From Belnapia sp. F-4-1 (GTDB lineage Bacteria; Pseudomonadota; Alphaproteobacteria; Acetobacterales; Acetobacteraceae), in assembly GCF_000802185.1 (NCBI RefSeq), contig NZ_KN676113.1:2434818-2498817 (forward strand): a stretch of 64,000 nucleotides of DNA, read 5' to 3'. Below, one piece after another: positions 52,949 to 61,358 of this stretch. How positions within the stretch are numbered: the first letter of the stretch is position 1; each line of letters opens with the position of its first letter. The position numbers and the translations under genes were made by a program. The notes below the pieces were generated by a model. The model was not told the DNA's origin, searched no databases, and saw nothing but the letters and a program-made list of their open reading frames with translations.

Positions 52949-53944
52949 ATGACCGGGACCGTGATGCTGACCGGGGCAACGGGCTTCCTCGGCTCGGCCA
53001 TCGCCCTGGCCCTGCATGGCGCCGGCCACCGCGTCCGCGCCCTGGTTCGGCCGGAAACGCCCCGCGCCGTGCTCGGCGGGTTGCCGGTGGAGTTCATCCC
53101 CGGCGACCTCACCGATGCGGCCTCCATCGCCGAGGCTATGCGCAGCTGCGACGCCGCCATCCATTGCGCCGCCGACTACCGCATCTTCGTCCCCGACCCG
53201 GAGCGCATGTGGGCGGTGAACGTCGCTGGGACCGAGGCGGTGATGCGCGCAGCGCTGGCCGAGGGCTGCCGCCGCGTCGTCCATGTTTCCTCCGTCGCCA
53301 CGCTGAAGCCCCGCCGCGACGGCCAGCCGGCCACCGAGACGGATGCCGCCTCGCCCGGGGAGGCCATCGGCCCCTACAAGCGCAGCAAGACCGAGGCGGA
53401 GCGGCTGGTCGAGCGGCTGGTCGCCGAGGCCGGCCTGCCCGCCGTCATCGTCAACCCCTCGACGCCCATCGGCCCCCGCGACCGCCGCCCGACGCCGACC
53501 GGCCGCATCATCCTCGAGGCGGCGCGGGGGCGGATGCCGGCCTTCGTCGATACCGGCCTCAACCTCGTCCATGTCGATGACGTGGCCGCCGGCTGCGTCG
53601 CCGCGCTCACCCGGGGCGAGGTAGGCGAGCGCCATATCCTCGGCGGCCAGGACGTGCCGCTCGGCGAGCTGCTGACCCGCATCTCGGCGATCTTCGGCCG
53701 ACGCCGCCCGGTGCGGCTGCCGCGTGCGCCGCTCTGGCCGGCGGCCGTCGCCTCCGAGGGCTTGGCCCGGCTGACGGGGCGGGAGCCGATGCTGACCCTC
53801 GATGGCCTCCGCATGGCCGCGCGCCCGATGTATTTCAGCGCCGCCAAGGCGGAGCGCGTGCTCGGCCACCATGCCCGGCCCTGGCAGGAGGCGGTGGCCG
53901 AGGCCATCGCCTGGTTCCGCGAGCAGGGGATGCTCAACCGGTGA
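52949..53944 (+). CDS. hpnA: Hopanoid-associated sugar epimerase HpnA
   Basis: A 331-residue NAD-dependent extended SDR. MLTGATGFLGSAIALALHGA is the dinucleotide site, HVSSVATLKPRRDGQ has the catalytic Ser region, and IGPYKRSKTEAERLVERLV the Tyr-x-x-x-Lys pair. Gene order with hpnB and shc identifies it as HpnA, thought to act on the sugar part of hopanoid side chains. The stop overlaps the start of hpnB (GTGA). No strong ribosome site is seen before the ATG. Confidence 0.9.
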   Translation: MTGTVMLTGATGFLGSAIALALHGAGHRVRALVRPETPRAVLGGLPVEFIPGDLTDAASIAEAMRSCDAAIHCAADYRIFVPDPERMWAVNVAGTEAVMRAALAEGCRRVVHVSSVATLKPRRDGQPATETDAASPGEAIGPYKRSKTEAERLVERLVAEAGLPAVIVNPSTPIGPRDRRPTPTGRIILEAARGRMPAFVDTGLNLVHVDDVAAGCVAALTRGEVGERHILGGQDVPLGELLTRISAIFGRRRPVRLPRAPLWPAAVASEGLARLTGREPMLTLDGLRMAARPMYFSAAKAERVLGHHARPWQEAVAEAIAWFREQGMLNR

Positions 53945-55107
53945 CCTGGTTGGCCTTGGGGCTGGCGCTGGCCTCCTGCCTCGCCTGGGCCGTGCTGCTG
54001 CTCGGCCGCGGCTTCTTCTGGCTGGCGCGCGACGACGACCGCGACGCCGCCCGCCTGCCCGAGCCGCCGCGCTGGCCGGACGTCGCCGCCGTCATCCCGG
54101 CGCGGGACGAGGTTGAGACGATCGGCGAGACGGTGCGCGGCCTGCTCGCCCAGGACTATCCCGGCCCCTTCCGCCTGGTGGTGGTCGATGACCGCAGCAC
54201 GGACGGCACCGGCGAGGCGGCCCGCGCCGCCGCCGCCGGCGACCCCAGGCTCACCGTGATCCGGGGCCGTGCCCGCCCGCCCGGCTGGACCGGCAAGCTC
54301 TGGGCGCTGGAGCAGGGCCTCGCCGAGGCGCTGCGCGAGCCACCCGGCCGGCTGCTCTTCACCGATGCCGATATCCGCCACGCGCCGGACAGCCTCCGCC
54401 GCCTGGTGCAGCGGGCCGAGGCCGGGGGCCTCGTCCTGGTCTCGCTGATGGCCCGGCTGCGCTGCGCCAGCGCCGCCGAGCGCTGGCTGATCCCGGCCTT
54501 CATCTTCTTCTTCCAGATGCTCTACCCCTTCCGCTGGTCGAACGACCCGCGGGCGCGGACGGCGGCGGCGGCCGGCGGCTGCGTCCTGCTCGACCGCGCT
54601 GCCTTCGAGCGCGCCGGCGGCCTCGCCCCGATCCGCGGCGCCATCATCGACGACTGCGCCTTGGCGCGGCGGATGAAGGGCGTCGGCCCGATCTGGACCG
54701 GCCTCACCGAGCGGGTCGAGAGCCTCCGCCCCTATGAGGGGGCGGGCGCCATCCGCCGCATGGTGGCGCGCACGGCCTATGCGCAGCTTGGCTACAACCT
54801 CATGGCGCTGGTGGGGATGACCGCCGCGCTCGCCCTCGTCTTCCTCGCCCCGCCATTGTTGGCGCTCTTCGCCGAGGGCGTCGTCCGCTGGCTCGGCCTC
54901 GCCGCCTGGGCGGCCATGGCGCTCGCCTTCGCCCCCACGTTGCGCCGATTCGGTCTGGCTCCCCTGCAGGGCATCGCGTTGCCGGGGATCGCCGCAACCT
55001 ATATGGCGTTCACCCTGGACTCGGCCTTCGCCGAATGGCGTGGCCGTGGGGGAATGTGGAAAGGAGAGGCCGGTCCGCGGGCGGATCGTGCCACAGGGTC
55101 TGATTAA
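53941..55107 (+). CDS. hpnB: Hopanoid glycosyltransferase HpnB
   Basis: A 388-residue GT2 protein anchored by an N-terminal helix (LALGLALASCLAWAVLLLGR) and C-terminal helices (MTAALALVFLAPPLLALFAE, LAAWAAMALAFAPTLRRFGL). The catalytic domain has VAAVIPARDEVETIGETVRG, VVVDDRSTDGTGEAARA, LLFTDADIRHAPDSL and the AIIDDCALARRMK acceptor motif. The GTG start overlaps hpnA. It is predicted to modify the hopanoid side chain at the inner membrane. The gene ends 104 bases before shc. Confidence 0.92.
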   Translation: MTWLALGLALASCLAWAVLLLGRGFFWLARDDDRDAARLPEPPRWPDVAAVIPARDEVETIGETVRGLLAQDYPGPFRLVVVDDRSTDGTGEAARAAAAGDPRLTVIRGRARPPGWTGKLWALEQGLAEALREPPGRLLFTDADIRHAPDSLRRLVQRAEAGGLVLVSLMARLRCASAAERWLIPAFIFFFQMLYPFRWSNDPRARTAAAAGGCVLLDRAAFERAGGLAPIRGAIIDDCALARRMKGVGPIWTGLTERVESLRPYEGAGAIRRMVARTAYAQLGYNLMALVGMTAALALVFLAPPLLALFAEGVVRWLGLAAWAAMALAFAPTLRRFGLAPLQGIALPGIAATYMAFTLDSAFAEWRGRGGMWKGEAGPRADRATGSD

Positions 55108-55211
55108 TCCGTTTCCACCTTGCCAACTGCCCCTTCGCAAGCGCGGAAAGACGCCGTATTCGCAGTGGTTGATCGGCTGGCGTCACGTCCGGCCTCGAGA
55201 GGATTGTTGCC

Positions 55212-57257
55212 TTGTCCACGATTCAGGATCTCGCCGCGGCGGCGCTGCGGTCGGACCTGGCGCTGGCCGGACCGAGTGGCCCGCTGGTGCCGGGACCTCT
55301 CGACGCCGCAATCGACAGCGCCGCGGCGCATCTCCTCGGCCGTCAGCAGGCCGATGGGCATTGGGTCTTCGAGCTGGAGGCCGACGCCACCATCCCCGCC
55401 GAGTACCTGATGCTCTGCCGGTTCTTCAGCCGGCGCGACCCGGCGCGCGAGGCGCGGATCGGCCGCTACCTCCGTCGCCTCCAGGCGCAGCAGGATGCCA
55501 ATTGCGCCGGCGGCTGGCCGCTTTTCCACGGCGGGCCGATCGACATCTCCTGCTCGGTGAAGGCTTATTTCGCCCTCCGCCTGATCGGCGACCCGGCGGA
55601 TGCCCCGCATATGGAGCGGGCCCGTGCCGCCATCCTCGCCGCCGGCGGGGCGGAGCAGAGCAACGTCTTCACCCGGGCGACGCTCGCGCTCTTCGGCCAG
55701 GTGCCCTGGCAGGCGGTGCCGGTGATGCCGCCCGAGATCGTGCTGCTGCCCCGCTGGTTCCCCTTCCATCTGTCGAAGATCAGCTACTGGGCCCGCACCG
55801 TGCTGGTGCCGCTGACCGTGGTGATGGCCCACAGGCCGCAGCCGCTGGCCCCGCTCGGCGTCTCGGTGACGGAGCTGTTCCGCACCCCGCCCTCCCTGGT
55901 GAGGCAATGGCCCGGCGGCGCCCATGCGGCCGAGCCCTGGCGCACCCTGTTCCGCCAGATGGACGCTGTCCTGCAGCGCGCCCATGGCCTGATCCCCGAG
56001 ACGCTCCGCGCCCGCGCCGAGGCCCGCGCCGAGGCCTTCGTTACCGAGCGGCTGAACGGCGAGGACGGGCTCGGCGCCATCTACCCCGCGATGGCCAATG
56101 CCATCTGGATGTACCATTGCCTCGGCGTGGCCGAGGACGATCCGCGCATGGTCACCGCCTGGGCCGCAGTCGAGAAGCTGGTGATGGACCGGCCGGAGCG
56201 GGACGAAACCTATGTCCAGCCCTGCCTCTCCCCCATCTGGGACACCGCCCTCGTTTCCCACGCGCTGCTCGAGGTCGGCGGCGATGAGGCCGAGGCGGCC
56301 GCCGGGCGCGGCCTCGAATGGCTGCTCGACCGGCAGGTGACGGATGTGGAGGGCGACTGGGCCGAGGCCCGCCCCGGCGTGCCGCCCGGCGGCTGGGCCT
56401 TCCAGTATGCCAACCCGCACTACCCGGATGTGGACGACACCGCCGCCGTCGTCCTCGCCCTCGACCGCGCCCGCAAGCAGACCAGTGCCCTGCCGGAAGA
56501 CCGCACCGACGCCGCCATCGCCCGCGCCACCGAATGGGTGGTGGGCATGCAGTCGAAGGGCGGCGGCTGGGGCGCCTTCGACGCCGACAACACCCACCAG
56601 TACCTCAACAGCATCCCCTTCGCCGACCACGGCGCGCTGCTCGACCCGCCGACCGCCGACGTTTCCGGCCGCTGCCTCGCCATGCTCGCCCAGCTTGGCC
56701 ATGCGCCGGACAGCCCGGTGATGCGCCGCTCCATCGACTACCTGCTCGGCGAGCAGGAGCCGGACGGCGCCTGGTACGGCCGCTGGGGCGTCAACTACGT
56801 CTACGGCACCTGGTCGGCGGTGACGGCGCTGAACGCCGCCGGCCTGCCGCCTGCGCATCCGGCCATGCGCAAGGCCGTCACCTGGCTGAAATCCGTTCAG
56901 AACCCTGATGGCGGCTGGGGCGAGGACGGACTGACCTACCCCCGCCGCGGCGGCACGCGCGCCGACCCGGACCGCCGCATGGGGCCGAGCAGCGCCAGCC
57001 AGACCGCCTGGGCGCTGCTGGCGCTGATGGCCGCCGGGGTAGTGGAGGATCCTGCGGTCGATCGCGGCGCGCTCTGGCTGCTGCGCAACCAGGGGCCGGA
57101 CGGCGCCTGGCCGGAGGAGGACTATACCGGCACGGGCTTCCCGCGCGTCTTCTACCTCCGCTACCACGGCTACGCGCGGCTCTTCCCGCTCTGGGCCCTG
57201 GCGCGGCTGCGCAACCTCCGCCGAGGCAATTCCCGGCGGGTCACGCACGGGCTGTAA
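55212..57257 (+). CDS. shc: Squalene-hopene cyclase
   Basis: A 681-residue cyclase that folds squalene into hopene/hopanol at the membrane. The acid motif DxDD is DVDD in HYPDVDDTAAVVLAL, about residue 405. QW repeats are visible as QQADGHWVFE, QSKGGGWGAF, QEPDGAWYGRWG, QNPDGGWGED and QGPDGAWPEE. ISYWARTVLVPL is another family stretch. The start is TTG at 55212, preceded by GAGAGGA. It follows hpnA and hpnB directly; hpnC, hpnD and hpnE, which usually make squalene and lie between hpnB and shc in relatives, are absent here. Confidence 0.95.
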   Translation: MSTIQDLAAAALRSDLALAGPSGPLVPGPLDAAIDSAAAHLLGRQQADGHWVFELEADATIPAEYLMLCRFFSRRDPAREARIGRYLRRLQAQQDANCAGGWPLFHGGPIDISCSVKAYFALRLIGDPADAPHMERARAAILAAGGAEQSNVFTRATLALFGQVPWQAVPVMPPEIVLLPRWFPFHLSKISYWARTVLVPLTVVMAHRPQPLAPLGVSVTELFRTPPSLVRQWPGGAHAAEPWRTLFRQMDAVLQRAHGLIPETLRARAEARAEAFVTERLNGEDGLGAIYPAMANAIWMYHCLGVAEDDPRMVTAWAAVEKLVMDRPERDETYVQPCLSPIWDTALVSHALLEVGGDEAEAAAGRGLEWLLDRQVTDVEGDWAEARPGVPPGGWAFQYANPHYPDVDDTAAVVLALDRARKQTSALPEDRTDAAIARATEWVVGMQSKGGGWGAFDADNTHQYLNSIPFADHGALLDPPTADVSGRCLAMLAQLGHAPDSPVMRRSIDYLLGEQEPDGAWYGRWGVNYVYGTWSAVTALNAAGLPPAHPAMRKAVTWLKSVQNPDGGWGEDGLTYPRRGGTRADPDRRMGPSSASQTAWALLALMAAGVVEDPAVDRGALWLLRNQGPDGAWPEEDYTGTGFPRVFYLRYHGYARLFPLWALARLRNLRRGNSRRVTHGL

Positions 57258-57353
57258 AGGCTCGTAGGCTTCGACTGCGGCCCGGTCCATGCCGTGGCGC
57301 GGATCGACGGAAGGACAAGGCCGGGCTGCCGCCGGCGCAACCCGTCCACATCC

Positions 57354-57387
57354 TCATCCACACCCTTATCCCGGGACCTGTGGATAA
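57354..57387. promoter_or_regulatory. DnaA-box-like pair
   Basis: TGTGGATAA at 57379-57387 is a perfect DnaA box on the minus strand (TTATCCACA), and TCATCCACA at 57354-57362 is an eight-of-nine match on the plus strand, 16 bases away. TTATCCCGG lies between them and TGTGGAAAG at about 57565 is a further weak copy. Pairs of inverted boxes can bind DnaA, but there is no AT-rich unwinding element or neighbouring oriC gene here. Confidence 0.4.
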
Positions 57388-57539
57388 ATCTGGGGGCCAA
57401 AGCCCGGAGCTTTGCGTCCGGAACGATCGCGGACCCGTGCGCACCGCCTTAATCCAGTGTCTGCAAGCCGGCCTCGCAGATCCTTGAGATGTGGGAGATT
57501 TCGGGGAGCCTGCGAGCGCAGCCGGGTGTCCGAAACGGT

Positions 57540-57563
57540 ACCGGGCCGCCCTCGTGGCCCGGT
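57540..57563. terminator. Candidate bidirectional hairpin
   Basis: ACCGGGCC (57540) pairs perfectly with GGCCCGGT (ending 57563) around an eight-base loop. It lies between the ends of two convergent genes, shc and TauD, where a shared terminator is expected. No T-run follows on either strand, so factor-independent termination is doubtful. Confidence 0.35.
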
Positions 57564-57617
57564 CTGTGGAAAGTCCGTCCGGCCCCACCGCCTTCCGCGG
57601 GGAGCCCCGCAGAAAGA

Positions 57618-58505
57618 TCAGGCCGCCTGTTCGAGGGTCGGCGCCACGTCGGCGACGGTGGTGCGATGCAGGTCCCGCACCTTGGTCGAATCATACCGCC
57701 GCGCCCGGTGCATCGTCGCTCGGTTGTCCCACATCACCAGGTCATGTGGCCGCCAGACATGGGCGTGGACGAACTCCCGCCCCGTCGCATGCTCGTTGAG
57801 GTCGCGCAGCAGGGCCCGTGCCTCCGGAACCGGCCAGCCCTGGATCGCCCCGGCATGGGCCGAGAGGAAGAGCGAGAGCCGCCTCGTCCTCGGGTGCCGC
57901 CGCACCAGCCGCTGCGGCACCGGCCGCCACTTCTCCAGCTCCTCCGCCGTGAAGTCGGTGAAGCCGAGCACGCCGCGCGAATAGATCTGGCTGTGCTCGC
58001 AGACGAGGTCCCGCACCATGGCCTTCATCTCATCGTCGAGCGCATCCCAGGCGGCGCGCATGTCGGCGAATTCCGTGTTGCCGCCGCCGCCCGGGATCAC
58101 CCGTGCCGAGAGCAGCGAATACTTGGCCGGCGTCGGCTTGAAGCTGCTGTCGCTGTGCCAGAGCATGTTGCCGAGGCTGAACAGCCGCTTGCGGTCGTCC
58201 CGCGCCATGACCTTGCCGTCCTGCTCCAGGTTGGAGATGTCGTTGATCTCCATCGACAGCCGCCGCGCCGCGCCCTGGACGATGTCGCCCGTCGCCAGCT
58301 CCAGCTCGCCGAAATGCCGGCTGAAGGCGATCTGCTGCTGGTCGTCGATCGGCTGGTCGCGGAAGACGAGCACGGCATAGCGGTCCATCCCCTCATCGAT
58401 CGCCGCGGCCTCGGCGGCGCCGATCGGCTGGCGCAGGTCGATCCCCGAGACCTCGCCGACAAAATCGGGGCGGGCCGGATTGGCGGGACGGATGGCGATG
58501 CTCAT
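57618..58505 (-). CDS. TauD/TfdA-family Fe(II)/2-oxoglutarate dioxygenase
   Basis: A 295-residue dioxygenase. The iron motif His-x-Asp is in NMLWHSDSSFKPTPAKYSLL; the distal His is in NRATMHRARRYD and the 2-oxoglutarate Arg follows in VRDLHRTTV. GEVSGIDLRQPIG and YAVLVFRDQPIDDQQQIAFS mark the family N-terminus. Members hydroxylate taurine, alkylsulfates or 2,4-D-type phenoxy acids; the sequence resembles the TfdA side. The leader carries a large hairpin covering the ribosome site. It diverges from an amino-acid receptor gene. Confidence 0.92.
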   Translation of the reverse strand: MSIAIRPANPARPDFVGEVSGIDLRQPIGAAEAAAIDEGMDRYAVLVFRDQPIDDQQQIAFSRHFGELELATGDIVQGAARRLSMEINDISNLEQDGKVMARDDRKRLFSLGNMLWHSDSSFKPTPAKYSLLSARVIPGGGGNTEFADMRAAWDALDDEMKAMVRDLVCEHSQIYSRGVLGFTDFTAEELEKWRPVPQRLVRRHPRTRRLSLFLSAHAGAIQGWPVPEARALLRDLNEHATGREFVHAHVWRPHDLVMWDNRATMHRARRYDSTKVRDLHRTTVADVAPTLEQAA

Positions 58506-58516
58506 GGCAAAGGTTC

Positions 58517-58552
58517 CCTCGGTCGGGGGCTTCGGCCCCGTTCCGGCCGAGG
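58517..58552 (-). promoter_or_regulatory. Leader hairpin over the TauD ribosome site
   Basis: On the minus strand the TauD leader folds into a long stem: CCTCGG (58517) pairs with CCGAGG (ending 58552), and inside it GGGGC and GCCCC close a TTCG tetraloop. The stem covers part of the GAGGGAA ribosome site that precedes ATG 58505. It could limit translation or end transcription from the divergent promoter. Regulation is inference. Confidence 0.4.
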
Positions 58553-58637
58553 TTAGGGCAAACTGCGGCGCCAGGGAAATGCTTGCGCCCGCCCGCCGGC
58601 CCCGGCGAAGCTTCCTCCGCCGCAACGGAGGATGGGC

Positions 58638-59651
58638 ATGACGCGCACGCTGCTTCTCGGTCTCTGCCTCGGACTTGCCGTCCTGGCCCGGGCGGAAGCC
58701 CAGCCCGCCGCCGATACCCTGGCGGCCATCAGAGCCCGCGGCCAGCTCGTCTGCGGCGTCTCGGTCAATGCCATCGGCTTCGCGGTGCCGGATGCCCGCG
58801 GCACCTTCCGCGGCCTCGACGTCGATGCCTGCCGCGCCGTCGCCGCCGCCATCTTGGGCGACGCCAACAAGGTCCGCTTCGTCCCGACCACCACGCAGGT
58901 CCGCTTCACCGCCCTGCAATCGGGCGAGGTCGACCTCCTCGTCCGCAATACCACCTGGAGCCTGGGACGCGAGGCGCAGCTCGGCCTCGCCTTCGCCAGC
59001 ATCAATTTCTACGACGGCCAGGGCTTCATGGTGCGGAAGTCCTCCGGCGTCACCTCCGCCCGCCAGCTCGACGGCGCCACCATCTGCGTCCAGCCCGGCA
59101 CGACGACGGAGCTCAACCTCGCCGACTGGTTCCGCAGCCACAGGCTGCGCTTCACCCCGGTGATCATCGAGCAGGTGGAGGAGATCCGCGCCGCCTTCGT
59201 CAGCGGCCGCTGCGACGCCTACACCAACGACGCCTCGTCACTGGCCTCCTTCCGCGCCGGCCAGGGCAACCGCGACGACTTCGTGTTGCTGCCCGAGATC
59301 ATCTCGAAGGAGCCGCTCGGCGCCGTGGTGCGCAAGGGCGACTGGCGCTTCTTCGATATCGTCCGTTGGTCCCACTTCGCCATGGTGACGGCGGAGGAGC
59401 ACGGCATCACCGGCGAGAACATCGACAGCTTTATGAACAGCCCGAACCCCGACATCCAGCGCCTGCTCGGCCGCACGGGCGATTTCGGACGGGCGATGGG
59501 CATCGACAACGACTGGGCGGTGAAGATCATCCGCCAGGTCGGCAATCTCGGCGAGACCTGGGAGCGTAACATCACCCCGCTCGGCATCCCGCGCGGCATC
59601 AACGGGCTCTGGAACCAGGGCGGGCTGCAATACGCCCCGCCCATTCGTTGA
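58638..59651 (+). CDS. General amino-acid ABC substrate-binding protein
   Basis: A 337-residue SBP_bac_3 receptor of the AapJ/BztA type with signal MTRTLLLGLCLGLAVLARAE. RARGQLVCGVSVNAIGFAVP, RFTALQSGEVDLLVRNTTWS (Arg-Asn-Thr-Thr contacts the amino-acid carboxylate) and ILPEIISKEPLGAVVRKGDW-type ending PEIISKEPLGAVV follow. ATG 58638 is used because GGAGG lies six bases before it; an ATG two codons upstream has no spacing. No permease or ATPase follows; the next gene encodes a peptide-type receptor. Confidence 0.9.
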   Translation: MTRTLLLGLCLGLAVLARAEAQPAADTLAAIRARGQLVCGVSVNAIGFAVPDARGTFRGLDVDACRAVAAAILGDANKVRFVPTTTQVRFTALQSGEVDLLVRNTTWSLGREAQLGLAFASINFYDGQGFMVRKSSGVTSARQLDGATICVQPGTTTELNLADWFRSHRLRFTPVIIEQVEEIRAAFVSGRCDAYTNDASSLASFRAGQGNRDDFVLLPEIISKEPLGAVVRKGDWRFFDIVRWSHFAMVTAEEHGITGENIDSFMNSPNPDIQRLLGRTGDFGRAMGIDNDWAVKIIRQVGNLGETWERNITPLGIPRGINGLWNQGGLQYAPPIR

Positions 59652-59740
59652 GGCCGCGCGAGGCCGCTTGACGCGGACCCGGCCCGCGTCGGACGCTTCC
59701 TACCGATGCCGGCGACAGACCGGCCCGACGGGAGGCTTCC

Positions 59741-61306
59741 ATGCACCATGGCATCATGGCGGCGGCGCTGACGCTCTGCCTCGTCACGCCCGCGGCGGCG
59801 CAGCGCAACCTGGTGATCGCGGCGCAGACGCCGCCCAGCGCGCTCGACCCGCACTACCACAACACCACCAACAACAACATGGTGCTGCGGCAGATCTTCG
59901 AGCCGCTCTTCGAGCTCGACACCCAGGCCCGCCCGCAGCCGCGGCTCGCCGAGAGCATGCGCCTGATCGATCCGCTGACCTGGGAGGTGAAGCTCCGCGC
60001 TGGCGTCCGCTTCCATGACGGCACGCCCTTCGAGGCGGAGGACATCGCCTATACCTTTGCCCGCATCCCCACCGTGCCGAACAGCCCGGCCCTCTTCACC
60101 CCCGCCGTGCGGACCATCAGCGCGGTCGAGATCAAGGACCCGCAGACCGTCATCCTCCGCACCCGCGAGCCGAACCCGCTGATGCCCATCGACATGGCGG
60201 CGCCGTTCATCCTCTCGCGCAAGGTCCATGGCCCGAACCCGTCCACTCCCGACTTCAACTCCGGGCGGCTGGCCATCGGCACCGGCCCCTACCGCTACGC
60301 CGCCTGGCTCCCCAACGAGCGGCTGGAGGTGACGCGCAACGCCGAGTACTGGGGCCCGGCCGAGCCCTGGGACCGCGTGACCTTCCGCTACATCCCGCAG
60401 GGCGGCTCCCGCATGGCGGCGCTGCTGACCGGCGAGGCGGACCTGATCGACTACGTCCCCATGCAGGACATGCCGCGGCTGGAGCGGGACCCGCGCTTCG
60501 CCCTCTTCAGCGTGGACAGCGTGACTTTCGTCTACCTCGCCCCGGATGCGATGCGGGAGACGACGCCCTTCGCCTTCGACCGCCAGGGCCGCCCCCTGCC
60601 GCGCAACCCGCTCGCCGACCGCCGGGTGCGCGAGGCGCTCTCCCTCGCCATCCCGCGCGAGGCGATCGCGGAGCGGCTCTACCACGGCCAGGCCCGCGCA
60701 GCGGATCAGTTCGCCGCGCCCATCGCCGCGCACCGCCTGCCCAACCTGCCGCCCCTGCCGCATGAGCCGGCCCGCGCCCGCGCCCTTCTGGCCGAGGCTG
60801 GCTATCCCCAAGGCTTCCGCCTGACCATCCACGGCCCGAACGGCTTCTTCCCCGGCGATGACGGGCTGCTGCAGGCCCTCGCGCAGTCCTTCACCCGCAT
60901 CGGCATCGAGACCTCGGTGGAGACGCTGCCGCCGGCGACGCTCTTCACCCGCGCCACCAACCGCGAATTCTCGCTCTTCATGACCTATTTCAGCAGCTAC
61001 CTGACCATCAACCCGATGCGCCAGGTGGCGATGACGCGGAACCCGGAGCTTGGCCACGGCCCCTTCAACCGCCAGCGCTATTCCAATCCCGCCATGGACG
61101 CGCCGCTGGCCGAGGCGCTGACCACGATGGACCCCGAGCGGCGCGAGATCCTCACCCAGCAGGCCGCGCAGGCCTTGCTGGAGGACAAGGGCGTGTTGCC
61201 GATCATCTTCCTCCGCAATACCTGGGCCGGGCGGCGCGACAAGGTCACCTACGAGCCGAGCCCGGTGAACCATACCACCGCGCAATACGCCCGCCCCGTG
61301 CAGTAG
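59741..61306 (+). CDS. Peptide/dipeptide-type ABC substrate-binding protein (family 5)
   Basis: A 521-residue periplasmic receptor with signal HHGIMAAALTLCLVTPAAAQ. LDPHYHNTTNNNMVLRQIFE, LRAGVRFHDGTPFEAEDIAY and LADRRVREALSLAIPREAIA are the family signatures. GGGAGG lies five bases before ATG 59741. No Dpp permeases accompany it. It is followed after 52 bases by an M20 hydrolase, so its ligand may be a peptide or N-acyl amino acid hydrolysed by that enzyme (inference). Confidence 0.9.
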   Translation: MHHGIMAAALTLCLVTPAAAQRNLVIAAQTPPSALDPHYHNTTNNNMVLRQIFEPLFELDTQARPQPRLAESMRLIDPLTWEVKLRAGVRFHDGTPFEAEDIAYTFARIPTVPNSPALFTPAVRTISAVEIKDPQTVILRTREPNPLMPIDMAAPFILSRKVHGPNPSTPDFNSGRLAIGTGPYRYAAWLPNERLEVTRNAEYWGPAEPWDRVTFRYIPQGGSRMAALLTGEADLIDYVPMQDMPRLERDPRFALFSVDSVTFVYLAPDAMRETTPFAFDRQGRPLPRNPLADRRVREALSLAIPREAIAERLYHGQARAADQFAAPIAAHRLPNLPPLPHEPARARALLAEAGYPQGFRLTIHGPNGFFPGDDGLLQALAQSFTRIGIETSVETLPPATLFTRATNREFSLFMTYFSSYLTINPMRQVAMTRNPELGHGPFNRQRYSNPAMDAPLAEALTTMDPERREILTQQAAQALLEDKGVLPIIFLRNTWAGRRDKVTYEPSPVNHTTAQYARPVQ

Positions 61307-61358
61307 CGCGGGCGCGCGGCCCGGCGCATGCTGCGGCATCGCCACGGAGACGCTTCGC

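Larger units (their letters stand above)
57258..57617. other. Convergent 3' region between shc and TauD gene
   Basis: 360 bases with no supported gene. It contains DnaA-box-like sites in its middle and a hairpin near its right end, described separately. Confidence 0.5.

Noticed and set aside
57342-57387. Chromosomal replication origin
   Set aside because: Only two good DnaA boxes, no AT-rich unwinding region, and no dnaA, hemE, parAB or similar neighbours.
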